Part shown: positions 36,264-46,461 of the stretch, one piece after another
Layout of the letters: every line of letters begins with the position of its first letter
Position numbering within the stretch: position 1 is the stretch's first letter
NCBI GenBank assembly: GCA_001313085.1
Contig: BBFE01000030.1
Span: 1-48,362, forward strand
DNA from: Paenibacillus sp. JCM 18996
GTDB taxonomy: Bacteria; Bacillota; Bacilli; Paenibacillales; NBRC-103111
Reading direction: 5' to 3'
Length of the DNA stretch: 48,362 bases
The notes under the pieces: model-generated
The model's input: the letters and a program-made list of their open reading frames with translations, nothing else
Databases searched by the model: none
Told to the model about the DNA's origin: nothing
Made by a program: the position numbers and the translations under genes

Positions 36264-37738
36264 CTAGAATATGGCCTTGGTCTCCACGATCACCTTTACG
36301 TTCTGGACGCTCCTGTCCTCAGGACCTTTCACCGGCAGGCCGATGTCGACATGATCCACGATATAATCGATCAGTTCCTGGGAGATCACTTCTCCTGGCA
36401 GCAGAATTGGAATGCCCGGAGGATACACATAGATGAATTCGGCAATGATCCGGTCCGCCGACTCTTTGAAAGGGATCACTTCGGTGTCGCCGTAGAAGGC
36501 GTCTCTCGGTGTTAACGTAAGCTGCGGAATCGAGGGGATCTCGACGACGACCAGATCCTTCTCGGCTTTAATGCTATAGTTTTCCTTGGACAGCTCTCTT
36601 AGCGCGGTAAGGAGCGTCTCGATATTGTCCTGCGTGTCGCCCGGCGTAACAAGGCAGAGGATATTGTACATATCGCTTAGTTCCACTTCGATGTTATAGC
36701 GGTCCCTTAACCAGTTCTCGGCTTCGTAACCTGTGATTCCAAGCTTGCGGATATGGATGCAAACCTTGGTACGATCCAGGTCGTAAGTGGCTTCCTCGCC
36801 CAGAATTTCCTTCCCGAAACAGTATAAGCCCGGAATCTCGTTAATCGATTTGCGCGCGTAGTCTGCGAGGCCAGAGTTCTTTCCGCCAGCTCGCGGCCGT
36901 TCAGCGCCAGATGCCTGCGGGCAGCATCCAGCGAGGCCAGCAGAATGTAAGACGTAGAGGTGGTCGTCAGCATGCTCATAATGGTCTGGATCCGCTTGGT
37001 GTTGACGCGGGGTCCTTTCACGTTGAGTACGGAGCTCTGGGTCAAGGAGCCGCCCAGCTTGTGGACACTCGTCGCGGCCATATCGGCTCCGGCCTGCATA
37101 GCGGACATGGGAAGCCGATCGTGAAAATGAATGAGCACTCCGTGCGCCTCGTCCACAAGAACCGGAATATTGTAGCTGTGCACGAGGTCCACAATTTCTT
37201 TGAGATTGGTGCAAACGCCGAAATAAGTCGGATTGATGACAAGCACCGCTTTGGCGTCCGGATGCATTTCCAATGCCCTTTTAACCGATTTCTTTGTGAT
37301 TCCGTGGTCGATTCCAAACTGCTGGTCCCGCACGGGGGAGAGGAAGATCGGTTTGGCCCCGGCAAAAAATAATCGCAGCCATCACTGATTTATGTACGTT
37401 GCGCGGCACGATGATTTTGTCTCCCTGCGAGCAGACGCTCATAATCATCGTGATGATGGCTCCGCTTGTACCCTGCACGGAGAAAAAACGTATAGTCCGC
37501 GCCAAAAGCGTCGGCGGCCAGCTTATGCGCCTCTTCGATGACTCCCATAGGCTGGTGCAGGTCGTCCAGCGGTGCGATATTGATCAAATCTATGGAAAGG
37601 GCGTTGTCTCCTATAAAGTGTTTAAATTCTGGATCCATGCCTACCCCTTTTTTTATGGCCTGGAATGTGAAATTGTACGGGATTGGCTTCCGCGTGGCGG
37701 CGCAGCGCTGTGAAGAGGGGCGTGCGTTGGTGGTCCAT
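36264..37738 (-). CDS. Orn/Lys/Arg decarboxylase family PLP enzyme (frameshifted here)
   Basis: About 490 residues. Start RTPLFTALRRHAEANPVQFH, IPGHKKG, DNALSIDLINIAPLDDLH, TFFSVQGTSGA, VDEAHG and the PLP-lysine motif TSVHKLGGSLTQSSVL place it with biosynthetic arginine decarboxylase SpeA and related lysine/ornithine enzymes. The C-terminal domain has YPPGIPILLPGE. The substrate cannot be chosen firmly; arginine (agmatine and polyamine synthesis) is most common in Bacilli. ATG 37738 is used; ATG 37747 lies too close to GAAGGG. Breaks at about 36868 and on short A/T runs near 37365, 37486 and 37648. Confidence 0.88.
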
Positions 37739-37897
37739 TTTAAACATCTTCCCTTCTGTCGTTAAAGTTGAACATCCATTTGCGAACAAAATTGAGTATA
37801 ACAAATTAAGGTTTGGATGCAACTAGAAATTATAAATTAGTTTGTCCGATCTTGGAAACCATACAATTTAATCTTTATTCTGCACAGGCGGTGGACA

Positions 37898-39170
37898 ATG
37901 GATACGATTCCGGTAAACAAAAAAGAATTTGCGCGAGGTGTTTACCCCCTTTGTGATGAAGCTGCTCGTGATCATGTTTTTTGGTGGAGTTTGTAAAGGG
38001 GGCCCTGCTCTTGTCGGTGCTGCCGGTCTATCTAGGTTCGGTGCTCGGCGCCTCCGCCTTCATCATAGGATGGTCGCTGTCCGTTCAATATTTGGGAGAT
38101 AATCTGATGCGCACGCCTTCAGGCTGGCTGATCGACAAGCTGGGATACCGGGTCTGTATGCTTTCCGGCGTCGCGGTAACTTTTGTATCCGTGTTCCTTA
38201 TCTCATTCAGCGCCAATTATTATCTGGTTGTGCTAGCGTGCGCGTTGCTGGGGATCGGGACTGCGCCTTTATGGCCAGGCGTTATCTCCGGAACGACAGC
38301 AACTGCCGGGGACAATTCAAGAGGCACTATCATGAGCGTAGTCTATATGGCGTGGTTAATCGGAACCGGGTCTGGTCCGGTCTTGATCAATTTATTTATA
38401 AAAGGCAACAATTACTCGCTGGCGCTGCGCATCCTTATGGGCATGATGGCGGTCGTGGTGATGGTTGCGCTTTTTTCTGCCAAGACGTTCCGTTAATGCT
38501 GCCGGGCCTCGGGCCGCAATCAGTGCTCTGCATGATATGAAGGGAGCCGAGATCAGGGTGCCGGTGAAACAGCGGATAACCGCCTATTTAACGGAGCTGA
38601 AAGCTTCCCTGAATTACAGCAGATGGCTGTATCCCGCGCTGTTTGCCCAAACTTTCGCTCTGGGGCTGCTGACTCCAATCCTGACGCTGTATGCGCGAAC
38701 CGTGATGCATCTCACTCCGAACGAGTACAGCCTGTTTCTCATTGCGGGAGGAGGAGTGACCGTAGGTCTGATGGTTCCTGTAGGAAAAATGGTGGACAAG
38801 CGCGGGACCGGAGTGACCCTTACCCTAGGCTGCGCGATCAGCGCGCTGTCGATGCTGGTGTTTCCATGGGTGCATAACCGGCTCGGGGCTTTCCTGCTCG
38901 TGGTCATCCTGGGCTTCGGATACGCTCTTCTCATTCCTTCCTGGAACGCTTTAATTGCCAGCCTGGTTCCTCCCGAGAAGAAAGGCTCGATTTGGGGTTT
39001 TTTTTCTTACCATTGAGGGCGCGGGTATGATTATAGGACCGATCGCGGCGGGAATATTATGGGAGAGGATAGGCAGCCATGCGCCTTTTATGGCGAGCGG
39101 GGCGGTACTGATGCTGCTGCTGATCATGACGAGGCTGGTTTCCAACAAGCGGGAAAATATGATACGATAA
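37898..39170 (+). CDS. MFS transporter (frameshifted here)
   Basis: About 420 residues with 12 predicted helices. FVEFVKGALLLSVLPVYLGSVLG is helix 1, and the loop 2-3 motif is RTPSGWLIDKLGYRVCMLSG, typical of major facilitator drug or metabolite exporters; the second half repeats it (VPVGKMVDKRGTGVTL). ATG 37898 has only AGGCGG upstream. Breaks are at 6 A, about 37919-37924 (5 restores NKKNLREVFTPF), an extra G at about 37983, 6 T at about 38471 and 8 T near 38999. It lies 33 bp before a second MFS gene. Substrate unknown. Confidence 0.85.
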
Positions 39171-39203
39171 CAGTAAAAAATTACACAGGAGAGCCTATCC
39201 GTT

Positions 39204-40376
39204 ATGAACAAACAAATCGGCATCGTCATGCTGCTGCTCATGACCACCTTCATCGGATTCGGGGTCGTCATTCCCGTGCTGCCGGCGGTTGTGGACGCAG
39301 TGCATCTGGCTTATTGCTATCCGTTTATTCCGCAGCATCGTTCTTTATGTCCCGGTGTGGGGACGGCTCTCGGACCGGGTCGGCCGCAGGCCCGTCATCA
39401 TGCTCGGTACGCTTGGTTTCAGCGCCAGCTTCCTCATTTTCGGACTCGCAGGCGGCAATCTCGTCCTTATGTACATATCCCGTATCCTAGGCGGGTTATT
39501 CTCAGGGGCCGTGACTTCCTGCGCTGTCGCTTATGTGGCGGATATCACTACCGTGGAGAACCGCACCAAGGGAATGGGAATGGCAGGCATGTCCATCGGG
39601 CTTGGCTTTATATTTGGTCCGGCGCTTGGCGGCATTCTGAGCGTCTCCTCGTATGAGCTGCCTTTTTTTTCGTTTCCTCCGGACTTGCTTTGGCGACCTT
39701 TCTTTTCGCGTTTCTTTATTTGAAAGAATCGCTGCCGCTGAACAGACGGACGAATGCCGGCGAGCAGCGCCTTTCACGCTGGACTGCATTTACCGGACTG
39801 ATGAAATATTTGTATATCCTTTCTTTTTTTTCGTGTCTTTTACGCTGGCAGGGCTCGAGACGACGCTGCAGCTTTTTTTGAAACGGTGAAGATCGGAGTA
39901 ACACCCTATCAAATCGGGATCATGTTCGCCGTTAACGGAGTGATCGGGGCATTGATCCAGGGGGTCGTCATCCGAAAATATGTAAAAAAAAGGCGGGGAG
40001 ACGACATTCATCGCATCGGACTTGTATTGTCCGCTTTGGGATTTATTCTTCTGCTGTTTTCCACGAATGTATTTACAGCCGGGCTCTATCTTGCCGTATT
40101 CGGTGCGGGAAACGGGCTGATCCGGCCCTGTGTGACTTCCCTGATTACCCAGAAAACGACGGTGGGGCAAGGGGTGGCCACAGGATTGAGCTCTTCGATG
40201 GACAGCCTCGGAAGGATTCTAGGGCCTTTGCTCGGCGCGTTCCTGTACGGGTACAATATTTCGCTTCCGTTCCTCAGCGGAGCCGTCCTGTGCATCGCCG
40301 CCCTGATTCTGCTCTACTTGTACAGCGCTGCCGACTATCGCAGCCAAATCACGCAAAAAAAGCTTCTGCCACCTAG
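39204..40376 (+). CDS. MFS transporter, multidrug/tetracycline-efflux type (frameshifted here)
   Basis: About 390 residues, 12 helices. MNKQIGIVMLLLMTTFIGFGVVIPVLPAVV matches the first helix of the drug:H+ antiporter group, and motif A reads WGRLSDRVGRRPVIMLG, followed by motif-C-like FGPALGGIL. ATG 39204 has CAGGAGAG upstream. Breaks are near 39309 and 39352 (missing bases) and at the runs about 39662, 39822, 39873 and 39984. Shortening the A run at 40355-40361 gives ITQKASAT and TAG at 40374-40376, inside the terminator stem. Likely co-transcribed with the previous MFS gene. Confidence 0.85.
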
Positions 40377-40397
40377 AGTGGACAGAAGCTTTTTTTG
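40355..40397 (+). terminator. Terminator of the MFS pair
   Basis: AGCTTCTG-C-CAC (40361-40372) pairs with GTG-GA-CAGAAGCT (40378-40390), between seven A and seven T. The second MFS gene stops inside the loop. Confidence 0.85.
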
Positions 40398-40452
40398 GAA
40401 GATAAATCTGAGGGCAGCCGGGTTCCCTTCAGTCAGTTTAAGGGTTCCCCCC

Positions 40453-41126
40453 TTATTTAATTGTCTGCTGCCGCGGAGTCAGTCCATATAAAATAAACTG
40501 AATCGTATTTTCGATTTCCTTCTCGTCATCCCACGCATAATCGGGCGCAAGCAGAAATCTTGCCAGCAGGAATCCGACCATAGTCGAAACCGTCAGCCTT
40601 ATCACCGTGGCCGGAGGCATTTCGATCAGCTGGCCCTGCTTTTGAAAATACTCCACCACCAGGGTCACCCGGCTGAATACGATCTCCATGACCAATTCCT
40701 TGAATGGGTCTCTGATTTCCGGTTGGAAAGGGACTTCATGGAGCAGGATTTTAATCATCGGCATATGCGTCCGGGCGAATTCCATCCGGTTCAGGATTAT
40801 GGCTCTCAGGAAATCTTCGTAGGTTGAATAAGGAAGGTCGATCACCTTGCCGAAATCCTTCATCAGCACAGGAGCAATGAGCTTGCCGACGATCGGAGTA
40901 ACGATGGATAGGAGCAGATCTTTCTTCGTTTTGTAATGGCGAAATATCGTGCCCTCCGCTACCCCCGCTTTTTTGCGCGATTTCGCTTGTCGACGTGGCG
41001 GAGTAGCCTTTTTTCCGAGAAGATTTCCACGGCGGCTTGCACGATCTTGGCTTGTTTGTCAGTCATTTTCACAGTTTCATCATTAACCTTCAGCAACTCC
41101 TCCAACCATGGCTCTTTCTCCGGCAT
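40453..41126 (-). CDS. TetR-family regulator (frameshifted here)
   Basis: About 220 residues. N-terminal HTH: AKIVQAAVEIFSEKGYSATSTSEIAQKSGVAEGTIFRHYKTK (both runs corrected). The six-A runs (minus strand) at about 40968 and 41009 need 5 to give IAQKAGVAEGTIF-type and SEKGYSA readings. The C-terminal ligand domain is helical (YSTYEDFLRAIILNRMEF). ATG 41126 has AGGGGG upstream. It is the last gene of the ABC-transporter operon, and an imperfect TGAGT-N4-ACTCA dyad lies at that operon's promoter. Ligand unknown. Confidence 0.88.
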
Positions 41127-41143
41127 CCGCATCACCCCCTTCG

Positions 41144-42168
41144 CTAAATTTTGCGGTGTTTACGTAAAGCTAACACATTGAGCAGCATAAACACAATTGA
41201 GAAGGCCGCGAGAACATAGACGTCGAAGGAAATATCCGCCCAGCCTTTGCCGCGGACCATTACGTTTCTTAGCGCATCGGCGCCATAGTAAAGAGGCATC
41301 AATTTGCTCAGCCACTGCAGCCAGCCGGCCATATTTTCCAGACGAAACAGCCCGCTGAAAAAAGATTTGCGGCACGATCACAATCGGAATGAACTGGATC
41401 ATTTGAAATTCGTTGTTTGCAAAAGCCGAAATTAACGTTCCTAACGTCAAGGCCGTCAAGGAAAGCAGCAAAGTGACCAGCAGCACATAACCGATGGAGC
41501 CGCTCATCATCATTCCTAATACATAAATAGTATACCAGGTGATAAGAGCAGCTTGAATCATCGTGAACAGCCCGAAGCCGACGACATAACCGAGAACGAG
41601 CTCCCATCTGCGGATCGGTGAGGCCAGCAATCTTTCTAGCGTGCCGTTCGTTCTTTCTCTAAGGAAGGAGACGCCGGCAATAAGGAAAACGAAAAAAGAA
41701 GCAAAAAAAATCCGATCAGGACGGGGCCTAAGGAATCGAACAGTTCCATTTTCTCCGAGCCGTGCAAATAAGTGACCGACAGGGCTGGAGCATTCGCCGG
41801 CTGAGGCCCAGCCATAGTTTTGTTCAGCAGCATCAGCACTGCTTTGTTCACTGTGGGATCGCTGCCTTCCAGAGTCAGGCTAGGCTTCATACCTTCGAAT
41901 TCAAGCACGGCATCGATGCGCCCCGCTGCAGTTCCTGTGCGGCCTGCTCTCTGGTAAAGGAGGAGACCTTTGCGCGCTGCTCCGACAGCTTTTGCACGAC
42001 AGCTTCAGGAGCATTGACGGCTCCGATTCTCGGCTCCGTCGAATTCGAGTTAAAGACGTAGGACATCAGAGTCAGAACGAGCAGAGGCGCAGCAAAGAGC
42101 AAAGCGATCGTTCGTTTGTCTTTCAGAAACTGGCGGATAATTCGAAGGATGACTGCGGACGTTCTCAT
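41144..42168 (-). CDS. ABC-2 type transporter permease (frameshifted here)
   Basis: About 340 residues with the ABC-2 layout: first helix RTIALLFAAPLLVLTLMSYVF, a large extracytoplasmic loop (about residues 40-150, VNAPEAVVQKLSEQRAKVSS), then five helices starting GPVLIGFFASFFVFLIAGVSFLRERTNGTLERLLASP, with the family's RERTxGTLERLLxSP motif, and a final ADALRNVMVRGKGW. The ATG at 42168 overlaps the ATPase stop (ATGA). Breaks are at 6 T, about 41362 (5 restores QIFFSGLF), 8 T, about 41704 (6), and one base near 41924. It exports drugs, lipids or peptides with the ATPase. Confidence 0.88.
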
Positions 42169-42885
42169 GCTTGAACACCTCCGTAATGAAGAAAAGCTTC
42201 TTCTATCGTATGCGTGCCGGTTTTCTGCTTCAGGTCGCCGGGAGTTCCGACGGCGATAAGCTTTCCGTCCCGAATCATTCCCAGTCTGTGGCATTTGTCC
42301 GCCTCATCCATAACATGGGTGGTAAGGAGGATCGTAGTGCCGCTTGCGCACAAATGTCCAAGCTCCTGCCAAATGGATTTACGTAATACGGATCGATCCC
42401 GACAGTAGGTTCATCGAGGAGAAGGATCTTCGGCTCATGAAGAAGAGCGACGGCAAGCGAGAGTCGGCGCTTCATACCTCCGGAATATTGCGACACAGGC
42501 TTCTTGAGGTGTTCGCTTAAATTAACAAGCTCCATCACTTCGCCGATTCTGCCTTCAGCTTTTGGCCTCGTATCCCGTAAAGACCGGCAAAGAACTCCAA
42601 ATTTTCTTGAGCGGTAAGCTCCGAATAGAGAGCATCGGCTTGAGCCATGTAGCCAATCTCCGACATTACACTAAGCTGCGGCATGCGATACCCAAGAACA
42701 CTCACATAGCCCGAAGAAGGCTCATCAATACCGGCTATCATCCTAACCAGCGTTGTTTTGCCTGAACCGGAGGGACCGAGCAGCCCGAAAATTTCAGCCT
42801 CCCGCACCTGAAGGGAAATCTCCGAGAGCACGGTTTTACTTCCAAAACGCTGCGAAACCTGTTCTACCTGCACAGCTGTTGACAT
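42165..42885 (-). CDS. ABC transporter ATPase (frameshifted here)
   Basis: About 240 residues. [21 protein letters not shown], Walker [10 protein letters not shown], a Q-loop segment [21 protein letters not shown], signature [12 protein letters not shown], Walker [14 protein letters not shown] and [12 protein letters not shown] are all present. It is of the DrrA/YhaQ drug-exporter type that pairs with ABC-2 permeases. ATG 42885 has AGGAG upstream. Breaks near 42390 ([20 protein letters not shown] after correction) and 42540, neither on long runs. First gene of the ATPase-permease-TetR operon. Confidence 0.92.
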
Positions 42886-42928
42886 GGTTAGTAACTCCTT
42901 TCCGTTTTCTGTGATTGTGGATGAATTA

Positions 42929-42957
42929 ATCATAACTCAAGTGCGGAAATTATTGAA
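42929..42957 (-). promoter_or_regulatory. Promoter of the ABC/TetR operon
   Basis: On the minus strand TTCAAT (42957-42952) and TATGAT (42934-42929) are 17 bases apart, about 45 bases before the ATPase start. The dyad at 42959-42972 touches the -35 box. Confidence 0.5.
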
Positions 42958-42958
42958 G

Positions 42959-42972
42959 TGAGTAATCACTCA
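42959..42972. promoter_or_regulatory. TGAGT-N4-ACTCA dyad, probable TetR operator
   Basis: TGAGTAATCACTCA has perfect 5-bp half-sites and a nearly symmetric centre. It lies next to the -35 box of the operon that ends with a TetR gene. Sites of this shape are common for TetR-family repressors of drug exporters. Confidence 0.55.
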
Positions 42973-43081
42973 TTTATGTAAAATATTTTATAATAATCGC
43001 TATACGGTGGACCCGTGGATAACTTTGTTCCAGATAAAGTATTTGATCTGATTATTTTTGATATTTACCATAAGATATAAA

Positions 43082-43119
43082 AAAATGACATTCGAACTGT
43101 TACATTCGAATGTCATTTT
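43082..43119. terminator. Strong intrinsic terminator
   Basis: AAAATGACATTCGAA (43082-43096) and TTCGAATGTCATTTT (43105-43119) are exact reverse complements with an 8-base loop. It follows the minus-strand gene at 43161 and can act in both directions. Confidence 0.9.
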
Positions 43120-43160
43120 CACATTAGGCACTTACCGCACGGTTTGCTAGAACAAGCTTA

Positions 43161-43895
43161 TTAGTTTGCTTGCGTCTTCTGTTTACCGTCCACTTTTTTT
43201 GTAGTCCACCATTTTTTTTCAATGCGCGGCGTCATCTGCTCTTTGATTTTGTCGATCAGCTGCTGCTTAGTCATACCCTTGGACTGAGCGATCTCGGTCA
43301 AGGATTTGCCCGCTTTCAGCTGGGTCTCCAGCTCGGCTTTGGTGATTCCGAGGATTTCCGCCAGCTTCTCATGGGAAAATACGGTTTCGTGCTTTCCATG
43401 CGCTTTGCCTTCCCGTTCGAGCATACCTTTATGATTCAGGATCTTGGTCAGATGCTTGGACATATGCTGCTTGATCTTGTCCGCTTTGACCGCGTCCAGC
43501 GTGCCGGCTTTGACGGCTTCGTCGATCTTCTTCATCCTGAGGTCAAGCAGCTTGGCGGTCAGATCCGCTTCGCTGACGCCTTTCGCCTTGGCGACGTCGA
43601 CAATGCTCTTGCCGGAGTTGAGCTCTTTCTTCAGATCGGCTTCTTTCATGCCAAGGACTGAAGCGGCTTCTTCCGTGATAGCAGATCCTTCACGCGGTCG
43701 ATTGTTCCGCTCTTGCCGGTATTTCCGGCGTGGTTCTCGCTGCCGACAGCGGCTTTGGTTGCATCAAGCTTGGCTATATTCGTTTGAGTCTCAGCATGCG
43801 CTTCGCTTCGGGAAGCGTACAGCCAACCCCCGCCTAACGCGACGGAGGCGATCAGCGAGCTGACCAGTATTTTTTCTGGCGCTTTCCTTGTTCAT
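43161..43895 (-). CDS. Secreted protein with two helical repeats (frameshifted near the N-terminus)
   Basis: About 245 residues. Signal peptide ILVSSLIASVALGGGWLYA, then a linker (SGTIDRVK..SAITEEAAS), then two copies of one unit: LGMKEADLKKELNSGKSIVD with VAKAKGVSEADL, and LGITKAELETQLKAGKSLTE with IAQSKGMTKQQL. An Asp/Lys-rich helix (DEAVKAGTLDAVKADKIKQH) lies between them. The tail is basic. ATG 43895 follows GGAGGA. Six T at about 43870-43875 should be 5, and a base is missing near 43688. The unit is widespread in secreted Bacillota proteins; no function is established. Confidence 0.72.
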
Positions 43896-43979
43896 CGGTG
43901 ATCCTCCTTCTGGAAATTTATGTACAGCATCGCTAGTTTACCCTCCGCCGCTTAAAACAAACTTAATGAAAGATTAAAT

Positions 43980-44632
43980 TCATATTAATTCATTAACCGC
44001 GGAGCCGGACGCCATCCGATAAAGGGGGGCAAGGGAGCGAAAGGTTTCTGCGGCGCTTTGCATGAAGGCGGGCGGATCGCTCAGCAGCCGGTCACGCGGC
44101 TCGATATGCTGTCCGATCAGCAGCTCCGCTTTTTTTGACGTCGCGAAAACGGATTAACGCTTCTTCCAGCTGTTCCCCGCTCAAATTCCCGGCCCGCACT
44201 GCCTCCTTGTTCATGTGGTCGAAGGAGAGGACATAGTCCGGCGGAATTAGCCCGCGCACCTCGTCCAAATGGTCCAGATAGGTTTGCGCGATGCTCTTTT
44301 TTTAAGAGGAAGTTCATAAATGAGCGCTAGCCAAAAAAAACAAATGGTCGTCAAACAGGCCAATCTGAAAGTGGGGGTGCATTTTATAGCCTTTTTTTGC
44401 TGGGGGAGAACGCCATCCACGTATCTTTAGGCGCATTAATGGTACGACGGGCGTGCTTTGCGATATGGACATGCATCTCCGTCCCCGCCATCATCGCCAC
44501 ATCATCGACTAACGCTTCTCCAAGCGCCTGGAATTTAGGCTGGATCCGTTCACGTATCGCTTCCATACGGGCCTCCAGGCCTTCAATTTGAAAGGTATCA
44601 AAATCGCGCGGTGTAAATCCGATAAAATTCAT
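43980..44632 (-). CDS. yktB: YktB / DUF1054 family protein (frameshifted here)
   Basis: About 212 residues, the family's length. Start MNFIGFTPRDFDTFQIEGLE, then MEAIRERIQPKF, HIAKHARRTINAPKDTW and, after correction, GYKMHPHFQIGLFDDHLF and DYVLSFDHMNKEA; all are DUF1054 hallmarks. Runs at 44138 (7 T, 6 expected), about 44305 (7 T, 5), about 44336 (8 A, 7) and about 44393 (7 T, 6) are too long. ATG 44632 has GGATGG upstream; stop TGA at 43980-43982. The role is unknown, though the family is nearly universal in Bacilli. Confidence 0.9.
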
Positions 44633-45255
44633 AGCTGTACCATCCTTTTGTATGAAAAAAAAGTCTATTAAGTTGAAAGTTTGAAATGGATACGGTTACC
44701 GCATCAAGTATCAGGAAAGCTCCCTCTAATCTGCTTTCTTAGACATATGTATGGGATTTAACGGGAATTTCTGCCTGTAATTCGGCACGCTGACCATGCA
44801 GGAGACATTTTCTACAACATTAACGGGAGCTTTTCCAGCAAAAGGAGACTATAGAGTGCATCCGGGCAAGATTAGCTGCAGCTTTTCCAGTAAAAGGAGC
44901 CTATAGAGTGCATTCGTGCAAGTTAGCCGGAGCTTCTCCTGCTGGTCTTGTCGGGTGCTTTACGCTGAAGCGGGTGGCGTACCTTGTCGCGCCGATGGCT
45001 GCAGAGTAATGAAGTAACACGTCTGGTTCAAATAGCAGTTCAACTAATATAGATGATATCACAGTTGCTGCTGGGAAATCATCCGGCGGGCGTGCAGGGT
45101 GGGGAGCATAGGCTGAAGTGGCAGTCATGGAGTAGGTGGGGTCTGACCACCCGCCGTGCAACGCCACAACCCCTTTTTTTCAGCAGCCGCCACGTTGTCC
45201 GATGCGGGAGCATTGGCAGAATCATATATCACGGAGAAGGAGCGAGGATGCAGGC
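44633..45255. other. Gene-free region with tandem repeats
   Basis: About 620 bp with no coding region I can support. The left end is the presumed promoter region of the YktB gene, the middle holds the 51-52-bp repeats at 44828-44945, and the right end carries the GAGAAGGAG site for the gene at 45256. A compact GC-rich stretch at 45080-45180, with ACCACCCGCCGTGC and a T run, could belong to a transcript, but I find no convincing fold. Confidence 0.5.
44828..44945. repeat. Two and a partial copy of a 51-52-bp tandem repeat
   Basis: Copy 1 (44828-44879) and copy 2 (44880-44930) both begin AGCTTTTCCAG, continue with AAAAGGAG and CTATAGAGTGCAT, and end with GCAAG and TTAGC. Copy 3 starts at 44931 (AGCTTCTCCTGC) and is cut short. 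The copies differ at only a few positions. They lie entirely between genes. Confidence 0.8.
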
Positions 45256-46159
45256 ATGAAATCTCGATGGAAAAAAGGCGGAATGCTGGCGGCTTTGATG
45301 GCCTCAGTTTTACGGCGGGCGTTTATGCTCAGGATTCGGTCATCAAAGTAACGGCCTATTTGCGGCCCGATTTTAAGGTGGTGGTGGACGGCAAACCGGC
45401 TGCGCTGGAATTCCCTCCTCTGATTTATAACGACAAGAGCTATATGCCTTTCACCGCTATTGCCTCCTTATTGGGAGCGACGGTAAGCTGGAAGGACGAT
45501 ACCAAAACGATCTATGTGAACAGGATCATTTATCCGGACAAGCAGGCACAGCAGCCTCAGAAAGGATTGTATGAAGAGGTCCAGATGTCGAATCCCCAGC
45601 CGGTCCAGGTGCAGTACTTGGGGAGGAACTACATCATTTTGCAGTTTGGCGGGCCTGGCGGGTTGTATTACCGGGTTTCCGACGTCGAGAAAATGGGCAT
45701 CGATGCCAGGGGCCTGCAGAAGGCGAAGGAGATCTACACCGGCGCGCTTTACGTAACGGAAAATGAACTGCAGAAAGTGTGGAAGGAAAGGCCGGGCTAC
45801 GCTTACACGGAATTTGACGCGATCAACCCTGTGCTTGTGGCGGGCGAGACGGATAAAAAAGAAGATCGAAGCGTTGAATAAATACGCCCGAATGACGGGA
45901 CAGTTCACATTGGGGAAAATCGAGTATTACTCGCGTCCGGTTTTTTTTCGAACGGCTTGACGCCGAGAACGAGTATGAATATTTGCATACGATCAACGGC
46001 AAGCTGGCCAGGTCCAGGATCGTTCTCAAACCTCAAAAAAGAGGAGCGCCCGGGGACCCCGTCGTCAGCTATGAAGTGACCTCATATAACAACGAATTGA
46101 TCGAACCCCTCACTCCCCCGCTGCCGCCAAAACAGCGCACTAGGAAAAGGCTTCAATAG
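45256..46159 (+). CDS. Secreted stalk-domain protein (frameshifted here)
   Basis: About 300 residues. Signal peptide MKSRWKKGGMLAALMASV, then a stalk domain: YLRPDFKVVVDGKPAALEFP, YNDKSYMPFTAIASLLGATV and TKTIYVNRI. The remainder (QVQYLGRNYIILQFGG, GLYYRVSDVEKMGIDARGLQ) is of unknown fold, and the C-terminus is Pro-rich (PLTPPLPPKQR). ATG 45256 has GAAGGAG well upstream. Breaks are at a missing base near 45312, 6 A at about 45854 (5 restores DKKKIEALNKYA) and 8 T at about 45941. The last part reads through the 6-A run at about 46034 unchanged. Confidence 0.75.
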
Positions 46160-46185
46160 TTTCGCTTCACTCTGCCAAGTTGACG

Positions 46186-46227
46186 TCCCCTTATGCCGTG
46201 CACAGCGCGCTGAGGGGATTTTTTTTG
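46186..46227 (+). terminator. Terminator after the stalk protein
   Basis: TCCCCT (46186-46191) pairs with AGGGGA (46213-46218) around a GC-rich inner hairpin, with eight T following. Confidence 0.75.
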
Positions 46228-46461
46228 CCATGGAAACAGGTTTCTATTTCCGCGAATGGGGATAAAATACAATAAAGGGTATAAGCTTGTCAAAAAAAAT
46301 ATCGTTCCATTGAAAAAAAATCGTCAATAATCCAAGTTGCTAAAACATATTTATCATAATAAGATAAGAACAAGAACTATTTAATTGTCAGAACATTCTG
46401 CCAAAAAGAGGATTAATTCCATCATTCATCCTTAAACAGATAAAAAAAAGGAGGGATTGCC
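46228..46461. other. AT-rich leader of the gene at 46462
   Basis: No gene here. The stretch is markedly AT-rich, with two 8-A runs, and ends in AAAAAAAGGAGGG before the GTG start. Promoters are likely, but too many AT-rich hexamers fit to choose one. A run of exactly five A survives at 46403-46407. Confidence 0.5.

Noticed and set aside
44828..44945. CRISPR array
   Set aside because: The repeats are contiguous with no unique spacers, and no cas genes are present.
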